Source of the DNA: Amycolatopsis thermalba
GTDB taxonomy: Bacteria; Actinomycetota; Actinomycetes; Mycobacteriales; Pseudonocardiaceae
Reading direction: 5' to 3'
Assembly: GCF_003385215.1 (NCBI RefSeq)
Contig: NZ_PQHW01000047.1
Location: 1-49,152 of the forward strand
Length of the DNA stretch: 49,152 bases
Shown here: positions 8,059 to 16,603 of the stretch, piece after piece
How the letters are laid out: the number at the start of each line of letters is the position of its first letter
How positions within the stretch are numbered: the first letter of the stretch is position 1
Program-made: the position numbers and the translations under genes
The notes under the pieces: generated by a model
Databases searched by the model: none
Told to the model about the DNA's origin: nothing
What the model saw: only the letters and a program-made list of their open reading frames with translations

Positions 8059-9288
8059 ATGGCGATGGAGCTGAAGGTGGACACCGACCCCGCCGAGGTG
8101 GGGTTCGACCCGCGGCGGCTGGACCGGATCGAGGCGCACTTCGCCCGGTACGTCGACGACGGGCTGCTGCCCGGATGGCTCGCCGTGGTCAGCAGGCGCG
8201 GCAAGATCGCCTACGTCGCGCGGCGCGGGCACCGGGACGTCGAAGCGGGCCTTCCGGTGGAGGTGGACACGCGCTGGCGCATCTTCTCGATGACCAAGCC
8301 GGTCACCTCCGTCGCCGCGATGATCCTGTACGAGGAGGGCGCCTTCGAGCTCACCGACCCGATCGCGCGGTGGCTGCCGGAGTTCGCCGAGCCGCGCGTG
8401 TACGTCAAGGGCTCGGCGCTCAAACCGGTCACCGAACCGGCCACCGAGCCGATCCGCGTGTGGCACCTGCTCACCCACACCGCCGGGCTCACCTACGGCT
8501 TCCACCACGCGCATCCGGTCGACGCGATCTACCGCGCGCACGGCTTCGAGTGGGGTACCCCGCCCGGCGCCGACCTCGCCGAGTGCACGCGGCGGTGGGC
8601 CGAGCTGCCGCTGGCCTTCCAGCCGGGCGCGGAGTGGAACTACTCCGTGGCCACCGACGTTCTCGGCCGGTTGATCGAAGTGGTGTCCGGGCAACCGCTC
8701 GACGAGTTCTTCGCGCGGCGGGTGTTCGAGCCGCTGGGCATGGGCAGCACCGGCTTCGCCACCGACTCCACCGAGAAGTTCGCCGCGCTGTACGTGCCGG
8801 ATCCCAGCACGCGCAAGGCGGTCCGCAACGACGCCTTCGGCCGGAGCGGCCTGGCGAAACCCGCCTGCCTGTCCGGCGGTGGCGGGCTGGTGTCCACCGC
8901 GGCCGACTACCACCGGTTCACCCAGTTCCTGCTGGGCCGCGGCGAACTCGACGGCGTCCGGCTGCTCGGCCCGCGCACGGTCGGCCTCATGGCGAGCAAC
9001 CACCTGCCCGGCGGCGTGGACCTGGAGGCCTACGGCCGGCCGCTGTTCGCCGAAATGCCGTTCGACGGTTTCGGGTTCGGGCTCGGGTTCTCCGTCCTGG
9101 CGGACCCGGTGAAGGCGAAAACCCTGTCCAGCAAGGGCGAATACGCGTGGGGCGGCGCGGCGAGCACGGCGTTCTGGGTCGATCCGGCCGAGGAGATCAC
9201 GGCGCTGTTCTTCACGCAGCTGCTGCCGTCGAACACCCACCCGATCCGGCAGTACCTGCGGCAGCTGGTGTATCAGGCGGTCGTCTGA
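8059..9288 (+). CDS. Serine hydrolase, class C beta-lactamase/esterase family
   Basis: A 409-aa member of the PF00144 serine hydrolases (class C beta-lactamases, DD-peptidases, EstB-type esterases). The nucleophile motif is S77-M-T-K80 and the second motif is Y195-S-V197, where esterases of this family have YxN or YSx. The length is usual for EstB-like esterases. No signal peptide is visible, so a cytoplasmic esterase or amidase is more likely than a beta-lactamase. It diverges from the LacI gene across a 60-bp gap holding the palindromic operator. It may be part of the same regulon, for instance de-esterifying the imported glycoside. Its last 16 bases overlap the convergent PucR-like gene. 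Confidence 0.88.
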   Translation: MAMELKVDTDPAEVGFDPRRLDRIEAHFARYVDDGLLPGWLAVVSRRGKIAYVARRGHRDVEAGLPVEVDTRWRIFSMTKPVTSVAAMILYEEGAFELTDPIARWLPEFAEPRVYVKGSALKPVTEPATEPIRVWHLLTHTAGLTYGFHHAHPVDAIYRAHGFEWGTPPGADLAECTRRWAELPLAFQPGAEWNYSVATDVLGRLIEVVSGQPLDEFFARRVFEPLGMGSTGFATDSTEKFAALYVPDPSTRKAVRNDAFGRSGLAKPACLSGGGGLVSTAADYHRFTQFLLGRGELDGVRLLGPRTVGLMASNHLPGGVDLEAYGRPLFAEMPFDGFGFGLGFSVLADPVKAKTLSSKGEYAWGGAASTAFWVDPAEEITALFFTQLLPSNTHPIRQYLRQLVYQAVV

Positions 9289-10205
9289 CGGTGCAGCCGC
9301 CGCAGCGCCAGCGCGAGCTGCAACCGCAGGCGCCCGCACGGCTCGTGCACCGACCAGCCCAGCACGGTCTTCGCGTGAGCCAGCCGGTCCTGCAGCGTCG
9401 AGTGGTGCACGGTGAGCGCGGCAGCGGCCGCGCGCAGGCTCGCGCTGGTGGCGACGGCGTCGAGCGTGGCGAGCATCCACGGCGCGCACGCGGCTGCGCG
9501 TTCCAGCGCGCGCACGTCCGGCACCGGTTCGCTGCCCGGTCCGACGGCCTCGGCGAGCACCGCCAGCCCGCCCAGTTCGTCGAACCGCACCACGCGCGGG
9601 CCGGGGTCCTCCGGGGTGCCCTCGGCGGTGAACCGCAACGCCGTCCGGGCCGCGGCCAGCGACGCGGGCAGGTCCAGCACCGGCACCAGGGGACCGATGC
9701 CCGCGCGGGCACCGGCGGGCGCGGTGATCACCACGCCCGTGGTCCCGTCGGCGTAGGCGACGGCGCGCGCGGTCGACGACAGGCCCAGCCGCCGCGCCGC
9801 CTTCCGCCGCGCCTCCGGCGAGGCCGTCTCGTCCAGCACGATCTCGACCGGCTCGGGCACGCGGTTCCGGTCCAGCACGAGGCGGACCGCGGCGGCGGCG
9901 CGTTCCAGGATCATCGCGTCCACCGCGGAGGCCTGGCCCGGTCGTTCCAGCCACACCCCGCCCACGCCGGGCCACTCCGGGTCGATCTCACCGCCGGGGG
10001 CCGACCGCCGTCCGTCCGCGGTCACCCGCACGCGGTGCCCGGGCACGTCCAGGCGGGCGGGGCAGGACGCGAGTGTCGCCGCCCCGCGGACCAGCGCCTC
10101 CAGCCCGGCGTGCCCGTCCACGAGGCGGTCGAAGTAGGCGATCACCTTGACCGCGGCGCCCGCCTCCGGGTCGAGTGCGGCCAGCCGCCCTGCCAGCTCT
10201 CTCAC
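9273..10205 (-). CDS. PucR-like helix-turn-helix regulator without the N-terminal PucR domain
   Basis: A 310-aa protein whose C-terminus (AALTVHHSTLQDRLAHAKTV, about 264-283, then a helical tail) matches the PucR/CdaR HTH_30 domain. There the second helix reads HHSTLQDRL. The first 200 residues form a GAF-like or degenerate ligand region and lack the PucR N-terminal module found in the second, longer PucR gene of this window. The start is a GTG at 10205. It follows the esterase gene by 12 bp in the same direction and probably regulates it. The effector is unknown. The 3' end overlaps the convergent serine hydrolase by 16 bp. Confidence 0.75.
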   Translation of the reverse strand: MRELAGRLAALDPEAGAAVKVIAYFDRLVDGHAGLEALVRGAATLASCPARLDVPGHRVRVTADGRRSAPGGEIDPEWPGVGGVWLERPGQASAVDAMILERAAAAVRLVLDRNRVPEPVEIVLDETASPEARRKAARRLGLSSTARAVAYADGTTGVVITAPAGARAGIGPLVPVLDLPASLAAARTALRFTAEGTPEDPGPRVVRFDELGGLAVLAEAVGPGSEPVPDVRALERAAACAPWMLATLDAVATSASLRAAAAALTVHHSTLQDRLAHAKTVLGWSVHEPCGRLRLQLALALRRLHRQTTA

Positions 10206-10217
10206 GCGACCATGGTG

Positions 10218-11186
10218 TCACTCCGCGAGCATGCGGCGCAGCCACCGGAGCCGGGTGGCCCGGGCCTCCTGGGAGAGTGCGGCCTGCGGCGCGAACGCGT
10301 CGAACCCGTGGTAGCCGCCCGGCCACACGTGCAGCTCCGCCGAGCCGCCGGCGAGCCAGATGCGCCGGGCGTAGTCGACGTCCTCGTCGCGGAACGACTC
10401 GGCCGAGCCGACGTCGATGAACGCCGGCGGCAGCCCGGAGAGGTCCGTGGCCCGCGCGGGGGCGGCGTAGGGGGAGACGTCCGGGCCGCCCCGCGCCTCA
10501 CCCAGCAGGGCCGTCCAGCCGGTCTCGTTCGACGTGCGGTCCCACACGCCGAGCCCCTTCATCTGGTGGGTGGACGGGGTCTCGTTGCGGTCGTCGAGCA
10601 TGGGCGCGATCAGCAGCTGACCCGCCAGCCGCGGTCCGCCGCGGTCCCGGGCCATCAAGGCGACCGCGGCGCCCAGGCCACCGCCCGCGCTGCCGCCGGC
10701 CACGATCAGCCGCGCCGGGTCGATGCCCAGTTCCCCGGCGTGCTCTGAGGTCCACCGCAGCCCGGCGTAGCAGTCCTCGACCGGCACCGGGTGCGGGTGC
10801 TCGGGCGCGAGCCGGTACTCCACCGACACCACGACGAGCCCCAGTTCGAGGGCCCAGTCCAGCGGCTCCTCGATCCCGACCCGGTTGGTGCCCACGACCA
10901 TGCCGCCGCCGTGGATCCAGTAGATCCCCGGGGCCGTCGTTCCCAGGTCCGCCGGCCGGGCGACCAGCACGGACACCTCGTCCGACACCCGCCGGTCCAC
11001 CAGTTCCAGCCGCCCGTCCCGGCTCAGCTCCGCGTCGGACGGCAGGCGCGCGCTCCTGGCCGCGCGCAGCGCGGGGATCATGTCCGCCGTGACCGTGGGC
11101 GGGACCTCCTCGGCGATGACGGCGAGCATGGCGGCGGCTTCGGGGTCGAACGCGGGCGGCGGGCCGTACGGGGTGCTGGTGGTCAT
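10218..11186 (-). CDS. Alpha/beta hydrolase, HSL-type carboxylesterase
   Basis: A 322-aa esterase of the hormone-sensitive-lipase (acetyl esterase) family. It has the oxyanion-hole motif HGGG at 92-95, the nucleophile elbow GGSAGG with Ser166, and a catalytic His in GYHGF (His293). The acid lies in the SAESFRDED stretch (261-269), where Glu263 may replace the usual Asp. The ATG at 11186 was preferred over a GTG at 11204 because an AGGAGG ribosome site lies between them, 4 bp before the ATG. The gene is separated from the upstream LLM oxidoreductase gene by a 13-bp-stem hairpin and so is probably a separate transcription unit together with the PucR-like gene. The substrate is not predictable. 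Confidence 0.9.
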   Translation of the reverse strand: MTTSTPYGPPPAFDPEAAAMLAVIAEEVPPTVTADMIPALRAARSARLPSDAELSRDGRLELVDRRVSDEVSVLVARPADLGTTAPGIYWIHGGGMVVGTNRVGIEEPLDWALELGLVVVSVEYRLAPEHPHPVPVEDCYAGLRWTSEHAGELGIDPARLIVAGGSAGGGLGAAVALMARDRGGPRLAGQLLIAPMLDDRNETPSTHQMKGLGVWDRTSNETGWTALLGEARGGPDVSPYAAPARATDLSGLPPAFIDVGSAESFRDEDVDYARRIWLAGGSAELHVWPGGYHGFDAFAPQAALSQEARATRLRWLRRMLAE

Positions 11187-11240
11187 CGGGCCTCCTGGAG
11201 TCACGACGGTGTGACCACCATCGTCACCCGGGCGGGACGC

Positions 11241-11271
11241 GCCGGGTGGCGGGTGTTGCCCGCCACCCGGC
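11241..11271 (-). terminator. 13-bp perfect hairpin after the pyrimidine operon
   Basis: GCCGGGTGGCGGG (11241-11253) and CCCGCCACCCGGC (11259-11271) pair perfectly around a TGTTG loop. The hairpin begins 6 bases after the stop of the LLM oxidoreductase on the minus strand and precedes the esterase ribosome site. It is a GC-rich terminator without a U-tract, as is common in actinobacteria. It may only attenuate. Confidence 0.65.
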
Positions 11272-11277
11272 GGGTGG

Positions 11278-12273
11278 TCATCCCAGCTTGCCGATGATCT
11301 CCTCGCCGTAGGCGTGCAGGGTCTGTTCGCGCTGGTCGTGCATCAGGTACACGGCGAACTGGTCGACTCCCAGCGCGGCCAGTTCCTGCAACCGCGCCAC
11401 GTGCGCCCCCGCGGGCCCGGTCAGGCAGAACCGGTCGACGATCTCGTCCGGGACGAAGTCGGTCGACGGGTTGCCCGCCTTGCCGTGGTGGGCGTAGTCG
11501 TAGCCCTGCCGCTCGCGGATGTAGTCGGTCAGCTCGTGCGGCACCGGCCCGGATTCGCCGTAGCGGGCGACCAGGTCGGCGACGTGGTTGCCGACCATCC
11601 CGCCGAACCACCGCAGCTGGTCCCGCTGGTGCGGCAGGTCGTCCCCGACGTAGGCGGGCGCCGCGACGCAGATCGTGATGCCGGCCGGGTCCCGTCCCGC
11701 CGCCCGCGCCGCCTCCCGGACCGAGCCGATGGTCCACGCCGCGATCGCCGGGTCGGCGCACTGCAGGATGAACCCGTCGGCCTGTTCACCGGCCAGCCGC
11801 AGCGCCTTCGGCCCGTAGCCGGCCATCCACATCTCCAGCCGCCCGCCACGCACCCACGGGATGCGCACCGGGGTGTCGCCGAGCACGACCTCCCGGCCCT
11901 CGGCCAGCTCCTTGACCGCGTGCATCGCGTCCCGGACCGTGGCCAATGTGGACGGACGCTTGCCGATCACCCGGTGCGCCGAGTCGCCGCGCCCGATCCC
12001 GCACACCGTGCGGTTGCCGAACATGTCGTTGAGCGTGGCGAACAACGACGCGAGCACCGACCAGTCCCGGGTGCCCGGGCTGGTCACCATCGGGCCGACC
12101 GTCATCGCCGAGGTGGCGGCCAGGATCTGCGAGTAGATGACGAACGGCTCCTGCCACAGCACCACGGAGTCGAACGTCCAGCCGTAGCCGAACCCGCAGT
12201 CCTCCGCGGCCTTCATCAGCCGGATCACCTCGCGCGCGGGCGGATCCGTCTGCAGCACCACACCGAAGTCCAT
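11278..12273 (-). CDS. LLM-class F420-dependent oxidoreductase (TIGR03842-like)
   Basis: A 331-aa single-domain TIM-barrel flavin/F420 enzyme of the luciferase-like superfamily. It starts MDFGVVLQTDPPA and carries CGIGRGDSAHR near residue 91 and WMAGYGPKALRLAGEQADG near 148. These are the patterns of the actinobacterial F420-dependent branch rather than of FMN monooxygenases. The ATG lies 9 bp after the hydA stop, so it is the last gene of the permease-amidase-hydantoinase operon. Family members use reduced F420 for hydride transfer. In this context the natural but unproven proposal is reduction of uracil or thymine to the dihydropyrimidine that hydA opens. A RutA-like ring-opening oxygenase role is less likely because the downstream enzymes belong to the reductive route. 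Confidence 0.88.
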   Translation of the reverse strand: MDFGVVLQTDPPAREVIRLMKAAEDCGFGYGWTFDSVVLWQEPFVIYSQILAATSAMTVGPMVTSPGTRDWSVLASLFATLNDMFGNRTVCGIGRGDSAHRVIGKRPSTLATVRDAMHAVKELAEGREVVLGDTPVRIPWVRGGRLEMWMAGYGPKALRLAGEQADGFILQCADPAIAAWTIGSVREAARAAGRDPAGITICVAAPAYVGDDLPHQRDQLRWFGGMVGNHVADLVARYGESGPVPHELTDYIRERQGYDYAHHGKAGNPSTDFVPDEIVDRFCLTGPAGAHVARLQELAALGVDQFAVYLMHDQREQTLHAYGEEIIGKLG

Positions 12274-12282
12274 GACGGCTCC

Positions 12283-13668
12283 CTAGTTCAGGTACTGGCA
12301 CAGGTCCCGGGACAGGAACTTCCCGTGCCCGGCGCTGCCGGAGAACCCGGACGGCGACACGATCACCCTGCCGCGGGAGAGCACCGTCTCGACCTTGCCG
12401 GTGATCTCGAAGCCTTCGTACGCCGAGTAGTCCACGTTCATGTGGTGGGTCTCGGCGGACAGCGTCTGCTTCGCCGCCGGGTCGTAGACCACGATGTCGG
12501 CGTCCGAGCCGGGCGCGATCACGCCCTTGCGCGGGTACAGGCCGAACATGCGCGCCGGGGTGGTCGAGCACGCCTCGACCCACCGGCCCAGCGAAATCTC
12601 GCCGGCCACCACACCCTGGTGCAACAGGTCCATCCGGTGCTCGACCCCCGGCATCCCGTTGGGGATCTTCGAGAAGTCCCCCCGGCCGAGCTCCTTCTGG
12701 TCCTTGAAGCAGAACGGGCAGTGGTCGGTCGACACCACGCTCAGGTCGTTCGTGCGCAGCCCGCGCCACAGGTCGCCCTGGTGCCACTTCTCCCGCAGTG
12801 GCGGGGATGCCACGTACTTCGCGCCCTCGAAGCCCGGCTTGGCGAGGTCCTCGATGGACAGGTAGAGGTACTGGGGGCAGGTCTCGGCGAACACGTTCTG
12901 CCCGGTGTTGCGGGCTTCCGCGACGGCCGCAAGCGCTTGCGACGCCGACAGGTGCACGATGTAGAGCGGCGCACCGGTCACCTGTGCGAGCCGGATCGCC
13001 CGCGAGGTCGCCTCGCCCTCCAGCTCCGGCGGCCGGGTCAGCCCGTGCTGCACCGGATCGCCCTTGCCCTCGGCGAGCGCCTGCGCGACCAGCTGGTCGA
13101 TCGCGATGCCGTTCTCCGCGTGCATCATGATCGTGGCGCCGGTCTCGGTCGCCTGCTGCATCGCGCGCAGGATCTCGCCGTCGGTGGAGTAGAACACGCC
13201 CGGGTAGGCCATGAACATCTTGAAGCTGGACACTCCGGCGTCGATGCAGGTCTGCATCTCCTTCAGCGTCGTGTCGTTGACGTCGGACAGGATCATGTGG
13301 AAGCCGTAGTCGACGGCGCAGTTGCCGCCGGCCTTCTCGTGCCACTTGTCCAGCGTCGGCTGGAGCGTCGATCCCTTGGGCTGCACCGCGAAATCGATGA
13401 TCGTGGTGGTGCCGCCCCAGGCGGCCGCGATCGTCCCGGTTTCGAAGGTGTCGTGCGAGAACGTGCCGCCGAACGGCATCTCCATGTGCGTGTGGGCGTC
13501 GATCCCGCCGGGCATCACGTACTTCCCGGTCGCGTCGATCACCTCGTCGGCCGTGCCGAACAGCCCGGGCGCGGCGACCGCGGCGATCGTCTCGCCCTCG
13601 ACGAGCACGTCCGCGCGGCTCGCCCCGGTGGTGGACAGCACCGTGCCGCCCTTGATCAGCGTGCGCAT
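12283..13668 (-). CDS. hydA: Dihydropyrimidinase / hydantoinase
   Basis: A 461-aa cyclic amidohydrolase that hydrolyses dihydrouracil or dihydrothymine to N-carbamoyl-beta-amino acids, and often hydantoins. All binuclear zinc ligands are present: H59-x-H61 in GGIDAHTHMEMPF, carboxylated Lys150 in SSFKMFMAYPG, His183 in MMHAENG, His239 in YIVHLSA and Asp315 in STDHCPF. The length is typical. The ATG at 13668 lies 10 bp downstream of the amidase stop and the gene ends 9 bp before the LLM oxidoreductase, indicating one operon. This is the second step of reductive pyrimidine catabolism. D-hydantoinase activity on other substrates cannot be excluded from sequence. Confidence 0.94.
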   Translation of the reverse strand: MRTLIKGGTVLSTTGASRADVLVEGETIAAVAAPGLFGTADEVIDATGKYVMPGGIDAHTHMEMPFGGTFSHDTFETGTIAAAWGGTTTIIDFAVQPKGSTLQPTLDKWHEKAGGNCAVDYGFHMILSDVNDTTLKEMQTCIDAGVSSFKMFMAYPGVFYSTDGEILRAMQQATETGATIMMHAENGIAIDQLVAQALAEGKGDPVQHGLTRPPELEGEATSRAIRLAQVTGAPLYIVHLSASQALAAVAEARNTGQNVFAETCPQYLYLSIEDLAKPGFEGAKYVASPPLREKWHQGDLWRGLRTNDLSVVSTDHCPFCFKDQKELGRGDFSKIPNGMPGVEHRMDLLHQGVVAGEISLGRWVEACSTTPARMFGLYPRKGVIAPGSDADIVVYDPAAKQTLSAETHHMNVDYSAYEGFEITGKVETVLSRGRVIVSPSGFSGSAGHGKFLSRDLCQYLN

Positions 13669-13678
13669 GCGTTCTCCC

Positions 13679-14521
13679 TCAGGGCGCCACGAGCGGGTCG
13701 TAGGAGTCCGGGCGGCGGTCGCGGTAGAACTGCCACAGGTTGCGCACCTCGGACAGCTTGTCCATGTCCAGGTCCCGCACCACGACCTCGTCCTCGGTGT
13801 CGGAGGCGGCGTCGCCGACCAGCTCGCCGCGCGGGTCGACGAAGTAGGTCTGACCGTAGAAGTCGTTGTCGCCCAGCGGTTCCACGCCGACCCGGTTGAT
13901 CGCGCCGACGTAGTACTCGTTCGCCACGGCCGCCGCGGGCTGCTCCAGGCGCCACAGGTACTGCGACAGGCCGCGGCTGGTCGCCGACGGGTTGAACACG
14001 ATCTTCGCCCCCGCCAGGCCGAGCGCGCGCCAGCCCTCCGGGAAGTGCCGGTCGTAGCAGATGTAGACGCCGATCCGGCCGACCGCGGTGTCGAACACCG
14101 GGTAGCCGGTGTTGCCGGGCCGGAAGTAGAACTTCTCCCAGAACCCCTTGACCTGCGGGATGTGGTTCTTCCGGTACTTGCCCAGGTACCTGCCGTCGGC
14201 GTCGATCACCGCGGCGGTGTTGTAGTAGACGCCGGCCTGCTCCTCCTCGTACATCGGCGCGACGATGACGATGCCGTGCCGCTCGGCGACCTCCTGCAGC
14301 AGCTTGGTCGTCGGACCGTCCGGGATGCCCTCGGTGTAGGAGTAGTAGTCGGCGTCCTGCACCTGGCAGAAGTACGGGCCGTAGAACAGCTCCTGCAGGC
14401 ACACCACCTGCGCGCCCTGTGAGGCGGCCGTGCCGATCGCCTCGACGGCGCCGGCGATCATCGAGTCCTTGTCACCCGTCCACCGCTGCTGTACCAACGC
14501 GGCTCGGACCAGACTGCTCAC
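13679..14521 (-). CDS. Beta-ureidopropionase-type carbon-nitrogen hydrolase
   Basis: A 280-aa nitrilase-superfamily amidase with the Glu-Lys-Cys triad: Glu44 in LQELFYGPYFC, Lys118 in KYRKNHIP and Cys155 in YICYDRHFPEG. Members of this branch act as N-carbamoyl-beta-alanine or N-carbamoylputrescine amidases and release CO2 and ammonia. Next to hydA, the expected job is conversion of N-carbamoyl-beta-alanine to beta-alanine, the third step of uracil breakdown. The ATG at 14521 is kept although it overlaps the permease gene by 50 bp, because the RAALVQQRW strand right after it is conserved at the N-terminus of this family. The overlap implies coupled translation with the permease. Confidence 0.91.
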   Translation of the reverse strand: MSSLVRAALVQQRWTGDKDSMIAGAVEAIGTAASQGAQVVCLQELFYGPYFCQVQDADYYSYTEGIPDGPTTKLLQEVAERHGIVIVAPMYEEEQAGVYYNTAAVIDADGRYLGKYRKNHIPQVKGFWEKFYFRPGNTGYPVFDTAVGRIGVYICYDRHFPEGWRALGLAGAKIVFNPSATSRGLSQYLWRLEQPAAAVANEYYVGAINRVGVEPLGDNDFYGQTYFVDPRGELVGDAASDTEDEVVVRDLDMDKLSEVRNLWQFYRDRRPDSYDPLVAP

Positions 14522-16037
14522 GGGTTTCCTCCTTCGGTTGACGGTGCGCCCACGACAGCGCGAGGTAGACGACGAAGGCGCCGACGAGACCGGCGACCCA
14601 GCTGTAGTCGTAGAGGGGTTTGAGGAACGGGATCAACCCGTCGGCGGGGAACGGGCCCTGAGAACCGGGCGCGGTGTAGGCGCCGCCGACCGCGAGCAGC
14701 CCGCCCACGGCGGTGGCGACCAGCGCGCGCCAGTTCCAGCCGGCGCGGAACCAGTACCGGCCGCCCTCGGCGTAGAGCCCGGCCAGGTCCAGGTTGGTGC
14801 GCTTGACCACCCAGTAGCCGGCCACCAGCACCCCGGCGACCGCGCCGAGCACACCGCCGTAGAAGCCCAGCCAGGCGAAGATGTAGATGTCGGGGTCGGA
14901 GTAGAGCTTCCACGGCATGATCACCACGCCGATCACGCCGGTGATCAGCCCGCCGACGGCGAAGGTGATCCGCTTGGGGAAGGCGTTGGAGAAGTCGTAG
15001 GACGGGCTGACCACGTTCGCCGCGAGGTTGGCCGAGATCGTGGCGAGCACCAGCGCGATCAGCGCGACCACCACCAGCGCCGGGCTGGAGAACCGGTCGG
15101 CCAGCTGCGCCGGGTCCCAGATCGCCTCACCGTAGAGCACCTGGCCGCCCGAGGTGGTCAGGATCGCCACGATCGCGATGAACGTCATCGTGGTCGGCAG
15201 GCCGAGCACCTGGCCGCGGGCCTGCGTGCGCTGGCTGCCGCCGAAGCGGGTGAAGTCCGGCATGTTCAGCGACAGCGTCGACCAGAACGCGATCATCGCC
15301 ATCAGCGACGGCGCGAAGATCGTCCAGAATTCGGTGCCCCAGCCCAGCTTCGCCGGCTCGGACAGGATCGGGCCCAGGCCACCGGCCTTGATGAGGACGT
15401 ACGCGAGCAGGATCAGGAACCCGACCGACACCAGCGGCGCGGTCCAGTTCTCGAACCGCCGCACCGCCTCCATCCCGCGCCAGATGATCAGCATCTGGAC
15501 CACCCAGAAGACGCCGAACGACAGCCACAGCGTCCACGGCTGGCCGCCCACCTCGGCCGCGTTGCGCCACCCGGACCCGGTCAGCTTGCCGACCAGGATG
15601 TAGATCGCCTCGCCGCCGACCCAGGTCTGGATGCCGAACCAGCCGCACGCGATGAACGCCCGCGGCAGCGCCGCCAGGTTCGCGCCCCGGATCCCGTAGA
15701 AGGCGCGGGCGAACACCGGGAAAGGGATGCCGTACTTGGTGCCGGCGTGGCTGTTGAGCAGCATCGGGATCAGCACGATCAGGTTGCCCAGGGTGATCGT
15801 GATCAGTGCCTGGAGCCAGTTCATCCCCAGCGCGATCAACGAGGCGGCGAGCGCGTAGCTGGGAATGTTGTGCGCCATTCCCATCCACAGGGCGAAATAG
15901 TTGTAGGTGCTCCAGGTGCGCTTTTCCACCGGAACCGGAGCGAGCTCGTCGTTGTAGAACCGGCTACCACGGATCGGCGCGGTGTCGCTGAGATCCACCC
16001 GGCCGTCGGGTCGCGTGATCTGCGAGGTGGGTTCCAT
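14472..16037 (-). CDS. NCS1-family nucleobase/hydantoin permease
   Basis: A 521-aa membrane transporter with about 12 helices, of the nucleobase-cation-symport-1 family (Mhp1, PucI, uracil and allantoin permeases). The N-terminus shows the family signature FYNDELAPVPVEKRTWSTYN followed by FALWMGMAHNIPSY. It likely imports a pyrimidine base, dihydropyrimidine, hydantoin or allantoin-like ureide with Na+ or H+. It is the first gene of the operon with the amidase, hydA and the LLM oxidoreductase. Its C-terminal 50 bp overlap the amidase start. The 160-bp upstream gap contains the probable promoter. The exact substrate cannot be read, but its partners favour uracil, thymine or hydantoin. Confidence 0.92.
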   Translation of the reverse strand: MEPTSQITRPDGRVDLSDTAPIRGSRFYNDELAPVPVEKRTWSTYNYFALWMGMAHNIPSYALAASLIALGMNWLQALITITLGNLIVLIPMLLNSHAGTKYGIPFPVFARAFYGIRGANLAALPRAFIACGWFGIQTWVGGEAIYILVGKLTGSGWRNAAEVGGQPWTLWLSFGVFWVVQMLIIWRGMEAVRRFENWTAPLVSVGFLILLAYVLIKAGGLGPILSEPAKLGWGTEFWTIFAPSLMAMIAFWSTLSLNMPDFTRFGGSQRTQARGQVLGLPTTMTFIAIVAILTTSGGQVLYGEAIWDPAQLADRFSSPALVVVALIALVLATISANLAANVVSPSYDFSNAFPKRITFAVGGLITGVIGVVIMPWKLYSDPDIYIFAWLGFYGGVLGAVAGVLVAGYWVVKRTNLDLAGLYAEGGRYWFRAGWNWRALVATAVGGLLAVGGAYTAPGSQGPFPADGLIPFLKPLYDYSWVAGLVGAFVVYLALSWAHRQPKEETREQSGPSRVGTAAVDG

Positions 16038-16199
16038 TGCGGAATCGTGCTCGTCCCCGGCGCGGGGGAGGCACTGTCAGAGTGTTCACCGTTGCCCGCG
16101 TCGGAACGCATAGTGTCGATTGCGCCCGGCGCGGGCCGGTGCATCACCCGGACGTGCAAGCCGCTCGTGACAGCCGGTCAATCTGAGCGAAACACGGAT

Positions 16200-16568
16200 T
16201 CAGAATTCGAAGACCCCGGCGGACTCCGCGGCCGCGGCGCACTTGTTGCCGTAGGTGTGGGTGTAGACCACCGGCTTGCCGCGCCAGTGGCCCTTGGCGG
16301 TGGCGGCGACCGGGCTGTAGATCATCGGGCACACCGTCGCCTCACCGGGGATGCGGTCGATGTCACCGTCCACAGTGGTCAGCGTCGTGCAGGCCTTGGC
16401 CTTGCGGGGGTGGCTGCCGCCGGGCGGGTGGCAGTCCAGGCTCACGGTGACGACCCGGCCGGCGCCGTCCTGCAGGGAGAGCATGAGGCTGGCCGCGGGC
16501 GTCTGGGCCGGCGGCGCGGCCAGGGCCAGGACCGACGCCGCGGCGGGGAGTAGGGCGGAAAGAGGCAT
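16200..16568 (-). CDS. Subtilisin-inhibitor-like (SSI family) secreted protein
   Basis: A 122-aa protein that aligns by eye with the Streptomyces subtilisin inhibitor family (PF00720). It has four cysteines at 46, 60, 80 and 110 in the two-disulfide spacing, and CHPPGGSHPRKAKAC, HWRGKPVVYTHTYGNKC and the C-terminal GVFEF as family landmarks. The reactive loop VCPMIYSPV gives P1 Met82 and P1' Ile83, close to the Met-Val of SSI itself, so subtilisin-like proteases are the expected targets. The N-terminus is hydrophobic (LLPAAASVLALAAPPAQ) but lacks positive residues, an atypical signal peptide. No better upstream start is visible. It lies between the PucR gene and the permease gene on the same strand, 35 bp after pucR. 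Confidence 0.88.
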   Translation of the reverse strand: MPLSALLPAAASVLALAAPPAQTPAASLMLSLQDGAGRVVTVSLDCHPPGGSHPRKAKACTTLTTVDGDIDRIPGEATVCPMIYSPVAATAKGHWRGKPVVYTHTYGNKCAAAAESAGVFEF

Positions 16569-16603
16569 ATCGGGGCTATCGGCTGGACCGCGGGGAAACT
16601 GTG

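Noticed and set aside
8059..9288. True class C beta-lactamase
   Set aside because: No signal peptide, and the second motif is Y-S-V rather than Y-A-N. An EstB-like esterase fits better.
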